Below are positions 1-7,705 of a DNA stretch of 37,351 bases, piece by piece; position 1 is the stretch's first letter; each line of letters begins with the position of its first letter. The notes beneath the pieces are model-generated. The model ran no database searches and was not told where the DNA came from. It saw only the letters and a program-made list of their open reading frames with translations. Source of the stretch: Syntrophobacteraceae bacterium (GTDB taxonomy: Bacteria > Desulfobacterota > Syntrophobacteria > Syntrophobacterales > Syntrophobacteraceae). The DNA is taken from contig PXBG01000122.1 of the NCBI GenBank assembly GCA_003566995.1, forward strand, positions 1 to 37,351, written 5' to 3'. Both the position numbers and the translations under genes were made by a program.

Positions 1-13
1 GCTCTTCCGATCT
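1..13. other. Illumina adapter remnant at contig end
   Basis: The first 13 bases, GCTCTTCCGATCT, are identical to the 3' end of the standard Illumina TruSeq adapter. They sit exactly at the window edge and interrupt the reading frame of the first gene. They are therefore library-construction sequence left in the assembly and not genomic DNA. Genomic sequence begins at about base 14. Confidence 0.9.
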
Positions 14-436
14 TACAATGTCCGTGTGATGGGTCCTCCCCAGCAAATCCAGAGCGGATGTGACCTTGTCATCGAGGTGCCCCTCATGGAACACCTGGAA
101 ATCTCCCGCCTTCTCCATGAGGCCGGTGTGCCGCCCCTGAAGATGGTTCCCGTAACCGGTCCTCTCCTGGCCCCCGTGGACCTTTTTCAGACTGTTGACT
201 ACGGCGAGCACCTCATGGTGCGCGCCGCCAACATGAAGATCTGCATTGAAAAGGCCACTCAGACCATCGTGAACATTTCCGGTGGCGGATGCCCTGATGT
301 GCCCTACCTGGCCTTCCAGATGGTGGGAAAAACTCTCCATGAGACGCCCAGGCCTCGCGACATGGGTCATACCCTGTGCGGCTATGCTCTGGAATTGGCC
401 TACAAGGAGATGCTTCGCCAGTGCTCTGCGTCATAG
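14..436 (+). CDS. DUF3343-like protein, 5'-truncated
   Basis: The frame is open from the first genomic base (codons Tyr-Asn-Val-Arg-Val-Met...) to the TAG at 434-436, so the true start lies beyond the contig end. The N-terminal part, with a GPPQQIQSGCDLVIEVPL stretch and a following LEISRLLHEAGVPP helix, resembles DUF3343 proteins. That family is small, has a conserved Cys, and is often found near YedF/sulfur-relay genes. The C-terminal half has SGGGCPDVPYLA and a second Cys near CGYALELAYKEML; I do not recognise it as a separate domain. The last codons overlap the start of the next gene by 16 bases, implying a shared operon and translational coupling. The family assignment is from memory of motif shape and is moderate. 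A molecular function cannot be given. Confidence 0.55.
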   Translation, partial: YNVRVMGPPQQIQSGCDLVIEVPLMEHLEISRLLHEAGVPPLKMVPVTGPLLAPVDLFQTVDYGEHLMVRAANMKICIEKATQTIVNISGGGCPDVPYLAFQMVGKTLHETPRPRDMGHTLCGYALELAYKEMLRQCSAS

Positions 437-1284
437 GCACCATTCCTGATTCCGCCTTTCCCCTGGTGGTGGGACCGGTACAAATGGACCGGTACCGGTT
501 GATTGTTTCCGGACGGGCTGTTCCCCTCAACCGGGGAACGCCCGCTCTTCTGGGGGCTGTTCTGGCGGCGGGTGCCTTTCTCTCTCTGCCCCCCGTTGAG
601 GCCTGGCTTGTGGGGGACATCGGGCGCGGGGATGGAAGCCGCTCCCTTTATGCCCATCTGGAAACCCACCTTGCAAAGTCTTCCCCCACGGTGGTGGTGT
701 TCCATTATCTTCAGCCCGATGTGGACTGGCACAATCGCGTTCTGTTTGCCCTGGAAGAACTGCAGCCGAGGCCTGTGACCATTGCCGATGCAGGGTTCAT
801 GTATGCGGCCAAAATGAGCGGACAGGCCCAAAGTTATGACCTTTTCACCCCCGATGTGGGCGAGCTTGCTTTTCTGGCCGATGAAAACGCGCCCCATCCC
901 TTTTACACACGGGGATTCATCCTGCACCAGGAAGAAAATGTGCCCCGGTTGATCGCCCGCGCCTATGAGCACGACAATGCGGCCCGGTGGCTGCTGGTGA
1001 AGGGCAGGGCGGACCATCTGGCCGGACCCGAAGGGGTGATGGAAACCGTAACGGCTCCCTCCGTCGCCGCCATGGAAGCCATTGGCGGCACGGGCGATAC
1101 GTTGACGGGCCTGGTGGCTGCCCTGACCGCCACGGGAATGCCCGTGGAAAAAGCGGCCCCTCTTGCTGCCCGCGTCAATCGCCTTGCAGGGCAGATGGCC
1201 GCTCCCACTCCCGCAACCCAGGTGGGCGAGATCATCGGGAAGATCCCTGAGGCACTGGAGCAGCTTTTGCGTGCCCATGAATGA
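421..1284 (+). CDS. ribokinase-fold kinase / NAD(P)H-hydrate dehydratase-like protein
   Basis: 287 residues starting at GTG 421. This start is chosen because AAGGAGA at 404-410 is well placed and because the frame upstream is the antisense-like part of the preceding gene. The C-terminal motif GGTGDTLTGLVAALTATG matches the GTGD anion-hole and catalytic-Asp motif of the ribokinase superfamily. It is closest in style to the ADP-dependent NAD(P)H-hydrate dehydratase (YjeF C-terminal, NnrD) branch, which repairs hydrated NAD(P)H in the cytoplasm. The N-terminal epimerase domain of full YjeF is absent. The rest (TIADAGFMYAAKM, DLFTPDVGELAFLAD) fits the Asp/Asn-rich nucleotide and substrate lobes of this fold. 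It overlaps the DUF3343-like gene, suggesting a joint role. A different sugar or vitamin kinase activity is possible. Confidence 0.6.
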   Translation: MLCVIGTIPDSAFPLVVGPVQMDRYRLIVSGRAVPLNRGTPALLGAVLAAGAFLSLPPVEAWLVGDIGRGDGSRSLYAHLETHLAKSSPTVVVFHYLQPDVDWHNRVLFALEELQPRPVTIADAGFMYAAKMSGQAQSYDLFTPDVGELAFLADENAPHPFYTRGFILHQEENVPRLIARAYEHDNAARWLLVKGRADHLAGPEGVMETVTAPSVAAMEAIGGTGDTLTGLVAALTATGMPVEKAAPLAARVNRLAGQMAAPTPATQVGEIIGKIPEALEQLLRAHE

Positions 1285-1354
1285 TCAAATATGGGATGCA
1301 TCCGCAACCCCTTTCATGTAGAATCTGGTTCAGTCCATGAAAGAGGTGATGCGT

Positions 1355-2149
1355 ATGTCCAGGAAAGGAAACCTTGCGGTCTGTTCCTTCACCAGCTACG
1401 GGGAGTCCATCGCGGCCTGCCTGGATGAAGTCGCAGCGGGCTCCGTTTTTGAAAAGCAGAGCCTGATCATCCTCAAACCCAACCTGATCAATGATTCCCC
1501 CTTTCCTATCACCAGTGCCCCTTCAATGGTCGAAGCCTTGATCCTCTATGTGCGCCGTTACTTCAAGGGAGGGTTGGTCATCGCCGAGGGGTGCGGTGAC
1601 AGCCACCTGACCACGCACCAGGTGTTTCAAAGGCTTGGCTATACAGACCTTGCCCGGAACCACAAGGTTGAACTGGTGGATTTGAATGAGGAACCCCTGC
1701 GCAGGGTGGAAAACTCCCGCTTCGCCTTTTTCCCTCAGATGTATCTCCCTGAAATCGTGTTTGAAGGTTTTCTCGTCTCCCTGCCCGTTCTCAAGCGCCA
1801 TTCCCTGGCCACCGTCACTTTGAGCATGAAGAACATGATGGGCCTTGCTCCTCCCAGATATTACCAGCAGGGAGGAAGCTGGAAAAAATCCGCCTTCCAC
1901 GCAAACATTCATCAGTCGATCCTGGAACTCAATTCATACCGGAAACCCGATTTTTCCATCATAGATGCCAGTGTGGGCATGGCCGAGTACCATCTTGGAG
2001 GGGCCACCTGTGATCCCCCGGTCCAAAAACTCTTGGCAGGCCATGATCCGGTGGCGGTGGACGCCGCAGGGGCGAAGCTCCTGGGAGTGGACTGGCTGAA
2101 GGTGCCCCATATCCGCATGGCACACCAGGTTCTGGGTTCGGCGCAATGA
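1355..2149 (+). CDS. DUF362 domain-containing protein
   Basis: About 264 residues. ATG 1355 is preferred over the in-frame ATGs at 1337 and 1349 because AAGAGGTG (1341-1348) lies six bases upstream of it. The sequence has DUF362 hallmarks: an early ILKPNLI segment, a central VSLPVLKRHSLATVTLSMKN (the KxH..xxTxxxKN block) followed by MMGLAPPRYY, and a late DPVAVDAAGAKLLG segment. DUF362 proteins are common in anaerobes, are often fused to 4Fe-4S ferredoxin domains, and have no firmly established reaction. This copy has no CxxCxxC cluster, so it is the ferredoxin-free form. It lies 70 bases after the kinase-like gene on the same strand and may be co-transcribed. Confidence 0.85.
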   Translation: MSRKGNLAVCSFTSYGESIAACLDEVAAGSVFEKQSLIILKPNLINDSPFPITSAPSMVEALILYVRRYFKGGLVIAEGCGDSHLTTHQVFQRLGYTDLARNHKVELVDLNEEPLRRVENSRFAFFPQMYLPEIVFEGFLVSLPVLKRHSLATVTLSMKNMMGLAPPRYYQQGGSWKKSAFHANIHQSILELNSYRKPDFSIIDASVGMAEYHLGGATCDPPVQKLLAGHDPVAVDAAGAKLLGVDWLKVPHIRMAHQVLGSAQ

Positions 2150-2468
2150 GAAGAAAGCTCATGTTTGAAGGGGGTGGTTGCAATTTTTCCTTCCGCTTTT
2201 ATTTTAATTTGTAAAGCAGATTTAAAGTCACACTCGCTTATCCGGTACCCTGTGGTTTCTCATAATAAAAGTCTCCTTTGAGCCTATAAATTCTGCAATC
2301 TGCGCAACCTCTTGAGCCGTCACTGCAGGGATCCTGTATCGCCTTGAAGATTATCGAAACATTCAGTTGGTTGTCTGGCTGCGTGTTGGATATTTTTTCA
2401 GGTTGCCGCACTGCCTTCTGGAAAAAGTCCCGGTATATTCGAACATTACTTCAGGAGGGCCTGGAGCT
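2150..2468. other. intergenic region before cfa, no clear gene
   Basis: 319 bases between the DUF362 gene and the chosen cfa start. A TTGCAA (2178-2183) and TATTTT (2200-2205) pair with 16-base spacing is a weak sigma70-like candidate. The AT-rich stretch 2180-2215 could equally be a T-rich end of the preceding transcript. On the minus strand about 2240-2350 encodes a short protein-like stretch without a usable start, possibly a relic. The frame of cfa stays open upstream to 2367, but no Shine-Dalgarno sequence supports that longer version. Confidence 0.4.
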
Positions 2469-3656
2469 ATGAAAGAAATGTTCAAGGATTTGGTTTTGAG
2501 GGTGAGGGAGGCGGATCCGGGCTCTGCCCTGGCTGTCCGATTCTGGGATGGAGAGACAGTGGGTTCTCGTGATGATTCCCAGGTGCTTCTGTGTCTGAAT
2601 TCCGAAAACGCCGCCAGAAAAATCCTTTGCGAAGGCTTTCTTGGGTTTGGGGAAGCCTACACGGAAGGGGATCTGGAAATCGAAGGAAACCTCCAGGAAC
2701 TGTTGCGACTGGGCATTGCGGTCAAGCACAATCATGTGCGCCCGCCTTTCCGGAAAAAGGTCCGGCTCATCCTGGACCACCTGAAAAACAGCAACCATCT
2801 GGGGCGTGCGAACAAAAACATCACCCATCACTACGACCGGGGTGAGGAGTTCTACTCCCTGTACCTGGACAAAACCCTCACTTATTCCTGTGCCTACTTC
2901 AAAGATCCCGAGGATTCCCTGGAAAAAGCCCAATGGAACAAGTATGAGCACATCGCACGCAAGCTCATGCTCAAGGAAGGGGAGAGCCTCATAGATGTGG
3001 GCTGTGGCTGGGGAGGAATGCTCATCCACGCCGCCCGGAATTATGGCGTAACAGGTGTTGGAAACACTCTTTCACCCCGCCAGTGCGAGTACGCCAATCA
3101 GCGCATCCGGGAACTCGGTCTTCAGGACCGCATTCAGGTGGTTCTCAAAGATTATCGCCACATGGCAGGGCGTTTTGACAAGTTCGTTTCCATCGGGATG
3201 TTTGAACATGTGGGCAGAAACTTCATTCCCGCCTTCATGGAGAAGGTGTCACAATGGCTCAATCCCGGCGGGGTGGGTCTTTTGCACACCATTGGAAAGG
3301 ACACCTATTCCCCCTTTGACCTCTGGACCATGCGCTACATTTTTCCTGGAGCATACCTCCCCAATCTGCCTGAAATCGCGCAGCACATGGGAGAAAAAGG
3401 ACTGACCATCGTGGACGTGGAGAACCTGCGCCTTCATTATGCCAAAACACTGGATTGCTGGGCCGGAAATTTTGAGAAAAACGTGGAAAAGGCCCGGGAA
3501 ATGTTCGGCGAGTCTTTTGTCCGCATGTGGAGGCTCTACCTTCACGCTTCCTCGGCAAATTTCAAGCATGGTCAAGGCCGGCTTTATCAGGTGCTCTTCT
3601 CAAATGGCCTGAACAACTCAATCCCCATGACCCGTGACCATTGCTACGTCAATTGA
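2469..3656 (+). CDS. cfa: cyclopropane-fatty-acyl-phospholipid synthase
   Basis: 395 residues. It is a SAM-dependent enzyme that adds a methylene group across cis double bonds of membrane phospholipid acyl chains. The start ATG 2469 is set by AGGAGGG at 2453-2459. The N-terminal domain (about 1-110) has the SALAVRFWDGETVGS region typical of CFA synthases. The SAM-binding motif LIDVGCGWGG is near residues 173-182, preceded by the family block NITHHYDRGEEFYSLYLD and LTYSCAYF. MFEHVGRNFIPAFMEKV and HTIGKD follow, as do the C-terminal LRLHYAKTLDCWAGNF and FKHGQGRLYQVLFS blocks. Length is normal for the family. It appears monocistronic: 319 bases of non-coding DNA precede it and a new composition starts after it. 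Confidence 0.95.
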   Translation: MKEMFKDLVLRVREADPGSALAVRFWDGETVGSRDDSQVLLCLNSENAARKILCEGFLGFGEAYTEGDLEIEGNLQELLRLGIAVKHNHVRPPFRKKVRLILDHLKNSNHLGRANKNITHHYDRGEEFYSLYLDKTLTYSCAYFKDPEDSLEKAQWNKYEHIARKLMLKEGESLIDVGCGWGGMLIHAARNYGVTGVGNTLSPRQCEYANQRIRELGLQDRIQVVLKDYRHMAGRFDKFVSIGMFEHVGRNFIPAFMEKVSQWLNPGGVGLLHTIGKDTYSPFDLWTMRYIFPGAYLPNLPEIAQHMGEKGLTIVDVENLRLHYAKTLDCWAGNFEKNVEKAREMFGESFVRMWRLYLHASSANFKHGQGRLYQVLFSNGLNNSIPMTRDHCYVN

Positions 3657-3745
3657 ACACTGGGTGTCACCAGGCTGTTAATCAGGTTGCAGGAATCTAT
3701 TGAAGTCAACCACAGCAAGCACTTTCAAAAGGGCCAGTTTTTAGA

Positions 3746-4861
3746 ATGACTTCACATGAGTTCCAACATCCTCTTGTCCGGCAGCGTGCCCGCGCCGCTC
3801 TTTGGATGCTCTTTGCGGGCGATGCCCTCGCCATGCCGGTCCACTGGTTCTACAATCCCGACGACATCACGCGTGTTTTTCCCGGCGGAATCCGTCGTTT
3901 CGAGGACGCTCCCGACCATCATCCATCATCGATCATGCCGTTGCACTCCACGCGGCGGGGTGGACGGGCCTCCGCAGAGCGGTCCCCTAGGCCGGAGATC
4001 GTCGGCTCCGTGATCCTGAAAGGCCGTGGCCATCTCTGGGGCCGAAAGGGCGTACACTATCATCATGGCATGCGGGCGGGGGAAAACACCCTCAACGCTC
4101 ACTGCGTCCGATTGTTGATGCGGCAACTGGTCGCTGACGGTCACCACTACGACCGTGACCGCTTTCTCAAGGACTACATCGATTTCATGACCGCAGACCC
4201 GCCGCCCCATCCCGACACCTATGCCGAGTCCTATCACCGCGGTTTCTTTGCCAACCTGCTGGCCGGACATCCACCGCATCGCTGCGGGGCACGCACCCAT
4301 GACACTCCCTCCATGGGGGGACTGGTGACCATCGGGCCCCTGGCGCTCCACGCCCTGCTCCAGGGGGAAAAGCTGGAGCGGGCGCAGTTGCTGTGTCGGC
4401 AGCACCTGGCGGCGACCCATCCCGACGAAATGCTGGCCCGTGTGTGCGACAGCTACGTGGCGCTCATCGCCGCCCTGCTGTTGCGTCCCGGGAGCGGTGA
4501 TCCCCGCCCTGCCCTCGATCTGGCAGCACGCGATCCCCTCAATATCGACCTTGAGGCACTGGCAAAGGGTGCCCGCAACGACCGCGACGTGGTGGGCGGG
4601 CGCTTTTCCACCGCCTGTTACATCACCGACTCCTGGCCTTGCCTGCTTTATCTTGCCCATGCCTACGGGAAAAATCCGAGAGACGGGTTGATCGCCAACG
4701 CCAACCTGGGCGGTGAAAACTGCCATCGTGGCGCGGTCCTCGGCGTCCTGCTCGGCCTGATCGGCGGACAGGCCGAAATGGATTGGGCCCGGGAACTGAA
4801 GGACAGCGAGGCGATCGGTAAAGAAATGGATGCCTTGCTGGCTGCACCGGATCTATCCTGA
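3746..4861 (+). CDS. ADP-ribosylglycohydrolase-fold protein with altered metal motifs
   Basis: 371 residues. The start LFAGDALAMPVHWFYN and the end NANLGGENCHRGAVLGVLLG match the first and last helices of the ADP-ribosylglycohydrolase (DraG/ARH) family. That family normally hydrolyses ADP-ribose from proteins or small molecules with two Mg ions. The usual metal motifs TDDT and GGDTDT are not present; the corresponding places read GENTLNAH and GENCHRGA. This pattern suggests a subfamily with a different metal site or chemistry. G+C content and codon choice (many CCC, GGC, GCC) are higher than in cfa and the phn genes. The gene is convergent with the transporter gene that ends at 5193. The fold is likely; the reaction is unknown. 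Confidence 0.8.
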   Translation: MTSHEFQHPLVRQRARAALWMLFAGDALAMPVHWFYNPDDITRVFPGGIRRFEDAPDHHPSSIMPLHSTRRGGRASAERSPRPEIVGSVILKGRGHLWGRKGVHYHHGMRAGENTLNAHCVRLLMRQLVADGHHYDRDRFLKDYIDFMTADPPPHPDTYAESYHRGFFANLLAGHPPHRCGARTHDTPSMGGLVTIGPLALHALLQGEKLERAQLLCRQHLAATHPDEMLARVCDSYVALIAALLLRPGSGDPRPALDLAARDPLNIDLEALAKGARNDRDVVGGRFSTACYITDSWPCLLYLAHAYGKNPRDGLIANANLGGENCHRGAVLGVLLGLIGGQAEMDWARELKDSEAIGKEMDALLAAPDLS

Positions 4862-5192
4862 GGGAGAAGCCATGACCCGCATTTTGGGGCCATCCGGTCA
4901 CTGGCCAGGAAACGGCCCATGAGAAACGCCGCCCCCGCCGGCAACGTGCCGGTGAGAGAAATGGTGATCGTGATCATAACTCTCTTGGCCAGCCAGAGGT
5001 CCATGGTGTCTTGAAGCAAAATGGCGTCTGCATTGGCGCCGAAAGAGAGAAGGGCAAAGGCGCCCGTTTCCGGATTCATCTTTCCATGGCGATCTGGTGC
5101 TTCAGCATTGCACAAACGGAAGAAAGCACCGCCTAAGGTCTGGGAATGGCAGGAGATGAACTTTCTTTCGGCGGCAAAACCAACCAGGAAAA
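4862..5192. other. convergent intergenic region, no supported gene
   Basis: 331 bases between two convergent genes. The minus strand is open, and from an ATG at 5079 it would encode about 70 residues with one hydrophobic stretch (MITITISLTGTLPAGAAFLM) before running antisense into the preceding gene. There is no ribosome-binding site or known family for it. It could be a fragment of a membrane protein. No clear hairpin followed by a T run was found. Confidence 0.4.
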
Positions 5193-6557
5193 TCATGATT
5201 CCTCTTCCAGAGAGCCTGCACGTCCCCGTGACTCGTCCACACCCCGGCTGACCACCCATGCCACTGCGAAGAGGGCGATGCAGAAAAGAATCGCCGTGTG
5301 CAGGCCGACCAGGATCTGCAGAACGCCGATGGCCAGTACCCCGAACACGCCGGCGAGCTTCATGGCCATGCCCCAGAAACCGAAAAACTCCGCCGAACGG
5401 TGGCGAGGCGAAAACAATCCCACCAGGGTGCGGGTCGAGGATTGGCAGGATCCCAGGCTCATTCCCGCAGCGCAGCCCACCACCAGGAACACGTGCTGGG
5501 CCTGCCACTCCACACCCAGGAACGCCCGCAAGGCTTCGGTCAGCAGGGGCGTCAGGTAGATGAGGGAGATGGACACCATCCACATCACCAGGGTCAAGGC
5601 ATAGGTCCGCAGGGCCCCGATGCGGTTCTGCAAATAGCCGAACCCCACAGCCCCGAGGGCTGCCGTGATCTGGACGATGACAAACATCAGGGTCCGCACA
5701 TGAGGTTCCCAGCCGATCACCTGGGCACCGTAAATGAACGCATAGGTGATGATGATGTAGATGCCGCTCATGGCGAAAAAAACCGATCCCAGAAGGACCG
5801 CCAGATCGCGCCGCCGGCCGATCTGCCCCAGGGTTCCGCGCACCCGCTCCAGCCCGACCCCCACATAGCTCCGTCCGGCCGGGAGAACACGCCGCTGGCC
5901 CCGTTCACGGAGCCACACAAAGGTGGGAATGGCGGCCACCAGGAAGAAAAAAGCGGCCCAGGGCCCTACCCAGCGGATGCGGTGGAAATTCTCGAGGCTC
6001 ACGTCCCCCAGGAAAAGCAGCACGATCACTGCTGAGCACATGCCGCCAACATAGCCCATGGCCCAGCCGAAACCGGAAATTTTGCCCAGGTCTTCGGGGG
6101 GCCCCAGGTCGGGAAGGAAACTGGCGATGAAGGCATCGCCCATGGAGTAGGCGAAGTTGGAGAGGATCAGGAGCACCACCCCGAGGAGGGCATACCCCGG
6201 GGCGACGAAGTAGAGGGCGGCGGTGGTCACCACGGTGACCAGGTAGCTGGCGAAAAGAAAGCGTTTTTTGCTGGCCGTGTAGTCCATGATGGCGCCGGCC
6301 AAGGGAGAGCAGAACACCACCAGCAGGTAGCCCGCGGCCAGGGAAAAGCTCCATAAGAAATTGCCCCGGCGGTAATGGGGACCATCGCCGACCACCACGT
6401 GGGTGAAAAGGTCCCCGAACACCACGGTGATGATCAGCAGGGTATAAGACTGGTTGGCGAAATCGAACATGGCCCAGCCGAAGATTTCCCGCCTGTCGGC
6501 CCGGGGGGATTGACCCTTGGAAAAGGGGGTGGTTGAACTCTGGACCTTGTCCTTCAT
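5193..6557 (-). CDS. UMF1-family MFS transporter
   Basis: 454 residues from ATG 6557, where GAGGG lies nine bases upstream. An in-frame extension to 6605 is possible but adds only a polar tail. The start of the fold, REIFGWAMFDFANQSYTLLIITVVFGDLF, is the signature N-terminus of the UMF1/Atg22-like branch of the major facilitator superfamily. About 12 hydrophobic segments follow, with a cytoplasmic loop RERGQRRVLPAGRSYVGVG between segments 6 and 7 and the DYTASKKR loop after segment 2. In bacteria these are inner-membrane permeases of unknown substrate. High G+C matches the neighbouring glycohydrolase-like gene. It is 86 bases upstream-adjacent to the zincin gene on the same strand, so the two may be co-transcribed. 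Confidence 0.85.
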   Translation of the reverse strand: MKDKVQSSTTPFSKGQSPRADRREIFGWAMFDFANQSYTLLIITVVFGDLFTHVVVGDGPHYRRGNFLWSFSLAAGYLLVVFCSPLAGAIMDYTASKKRFLFASYLVTVVTTAALYFVAPGYALLGVVLLILSNFAYSMGDAFIASFLPDLGPPEDLGKISGFGWAMGYVGGMCSAVIVLLFLGDVSLENFHRIRWVGPWAAFFFLVAAIPTFVWLRERGQRRVLPAGRSYVGVGLERVRGTLGQIGRRRDLAVLLGSVFFAMSGIYIIITYAFIYGAQVIGWEPHVRTLMFVIVQITAALGAVGFGYLQNRIGALRTYALTLVMWMVSISLIYLTPLLTEALRAFLGVEWQAQHVFLVVGCAAGMSLGSCQSSTRTLVGLFSPRHRSAEFFGFWGMAMKLAGVFGVLAIGVLQILVGLHTAILFCIALFAVAWVVSRGVDESRGRAGSLEEES

Positions 6558-6643
6558 TTTTGCCAACCCTCTACCCATGCGGGGGCCCCTGAGCCTGAGA
6601 TCCATTCAGGAAAAGTTGTCTGCGGGAGCAAACTGCGCATTTC

Positions 6644-7033
6644 CTATCCATAACCCAGGGCTTCGAGCTGTGCATCCGTGAAGCCCAGAAGATGGGCTAT
6701 TTCATGGACCAAGGTGATCTCGATCTCTTCGGTCAGTTGCTTACGGGTGGCACAGAACTCTTCCAGGGCGTCCTGGAACAGAAAGATGGTGTCGGGGTGA
6801 AGGGGGGGGTCGAGCACGCTGCGCTCGTTCAGGGGCACTCCCCAGTAGAGTCCGAACAGGTTGGCGCCTGGCGGCACCCCCGCCTCCGCGAGCATCTCGG
6901 GGCTGGGCTGCCGTTGGACGGTGATCAGAATGTTGTCCAGGTGTTGCCGTATTTCCTCGGGAATGCGTGCAAGGGCTTGCTGCACGACCGTGTCGAACTC
7001 CTCATCGCTGAACCGTGGACGCATGACGGTCAT
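6644..7033 (-). CDS. small zincin-like metallopeptidase family protein
   Basis: 129 residues. The C-terminal motif HEIAHLLGFTDAQLEALGYG (about 110-129) is a HExxHxxGxxD zinc site, as in the short metallopeptidase family Pfam Zincin_1 (formerly DUF1025). The upstream PPLHPDTIFLFQDALEEFC block also belongs to that family. ATG 7033 has GAAGGA seven bases upstream. Members are small cytoplasmic proteins near this length; substrates are not established. There is no signal peptide. Downstream on the same strand comes the UMF1 transporter. Upstream lies the decayed hsdM region. Confidence 0.85.
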   Translation of the reverse strand: MTVMRPRFSDEEFDTVVQQALARIPEEIRQHLDNILITVQRQPSPEMLAEAGVPPGANLFGLYWGVPLNERSVLDPPLHPDTIFLFQDALEEFCATRKQLTEEIEITLVHEIAHLLGFTDAQLEALGYG

Positions 7034-7084
7034 ATTGATTCCTTCCCTTCATGGAAACGCGAATGGCTGCGGCCGGCTGCAGGC

Positions 7085-7577
7085 TCATGGCATGCGGATG
7101 CTGCAGGAGCGTAATCCATGGCTTGAGCCACCTGACCCGGCGTCACTCTCATCCCCGCAACCCCCAACGCCTTCCACCCCTCGGCAATCTTCTCCTGCAG
7201 CCTGGTCCTCCAGCCTGGCCAGTCGCTCCAGAATGACCTGTGGTGGGTTCATAGTCAAGGCTGTCGGCAAAGGGGAGATTGGTGAGACCGGGGGAGTACT
7301 TTTCCGCTTCATGATCGTCGGCCTGGATCAGGGCGTTTCCATAGCGGATGTTGGGATTTTTGACGCCTTGCAGCAGCATGTTCATCTTTCAGATACGCAG
7401 CATGGTGCTGTTGAAATCACAGCCGTGTGGAGTGCCCTCGTTGAAGCAACGGCGGGCGGCATCGTCACGGTAGATGGTATCGCTGTGTTGTTTGATCAGG
7501 TGCTCGGATGCTGCGATGAGAAAGCATGAGGTGCCGCTGTTGTGGTTTTTCGGGAGGCTACCCACAAGTTGGGCCAA
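7085..7577 (-). pseudogene. hsdM: remnant of type I restriction-modification DNA methylase (hsdM)
   Basis: On the minus strand the residues SCFLIAASEHLIKQHSDTIY, then GTPHGCDFNSTMLRI, stop, KMNMLLQGVKNPNIRY and NLPFADSLDYE reproduce the order of a type I N6-adenine methylase. In functional homologues these read GFLIAA..., [29 protein letters not shown] and ANPPFAGSLDYE. A TGA at 7389-7391 stands where a Gly codon (probably GGA) is expected. The catalytic NPPF is NLPF. After LDYE the frame jumps to a short C-terminal-like stretch (PPQVILERLARLEDQ, then LQEKIAEGWKAL in another frame), so the middle and most of the C-terminus are deleted. No hsdR or hsdS is seen. The gene is dead. Confidence 0.75.
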
Positions 7578-7705
7578 TTGGCCGAAAGTAATGCTTGGTT
7601 GGCAGGAGGGCTACCGGGTCATCCTGAGAACATCAAATAAGGGCCTTGGGATTCTTAAAAATATCCCTTGTTCAGAGGATCGAATCTCAAGGAAGATGAT
7701 GGTTG

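Noticed and set aside
400..1278. 292-codon minus-strand frame opposite the kinase-like gene
   Set aside because: Shadow frame of a coding region with strong codon bias; no motif.
2367..2468. Longer N-terminus for cfa
   Set aside because: The upstream in-frame codons are not family-like and the good Shine-Dalgarno sequence belongs to ATG 2469.
4663..5583. 306-codon open frame on the minus strand
   Set aside because: It runs antisense through two well-supported genes and has no family motif; only a short hydrophobic stretch in the gap is of any note.
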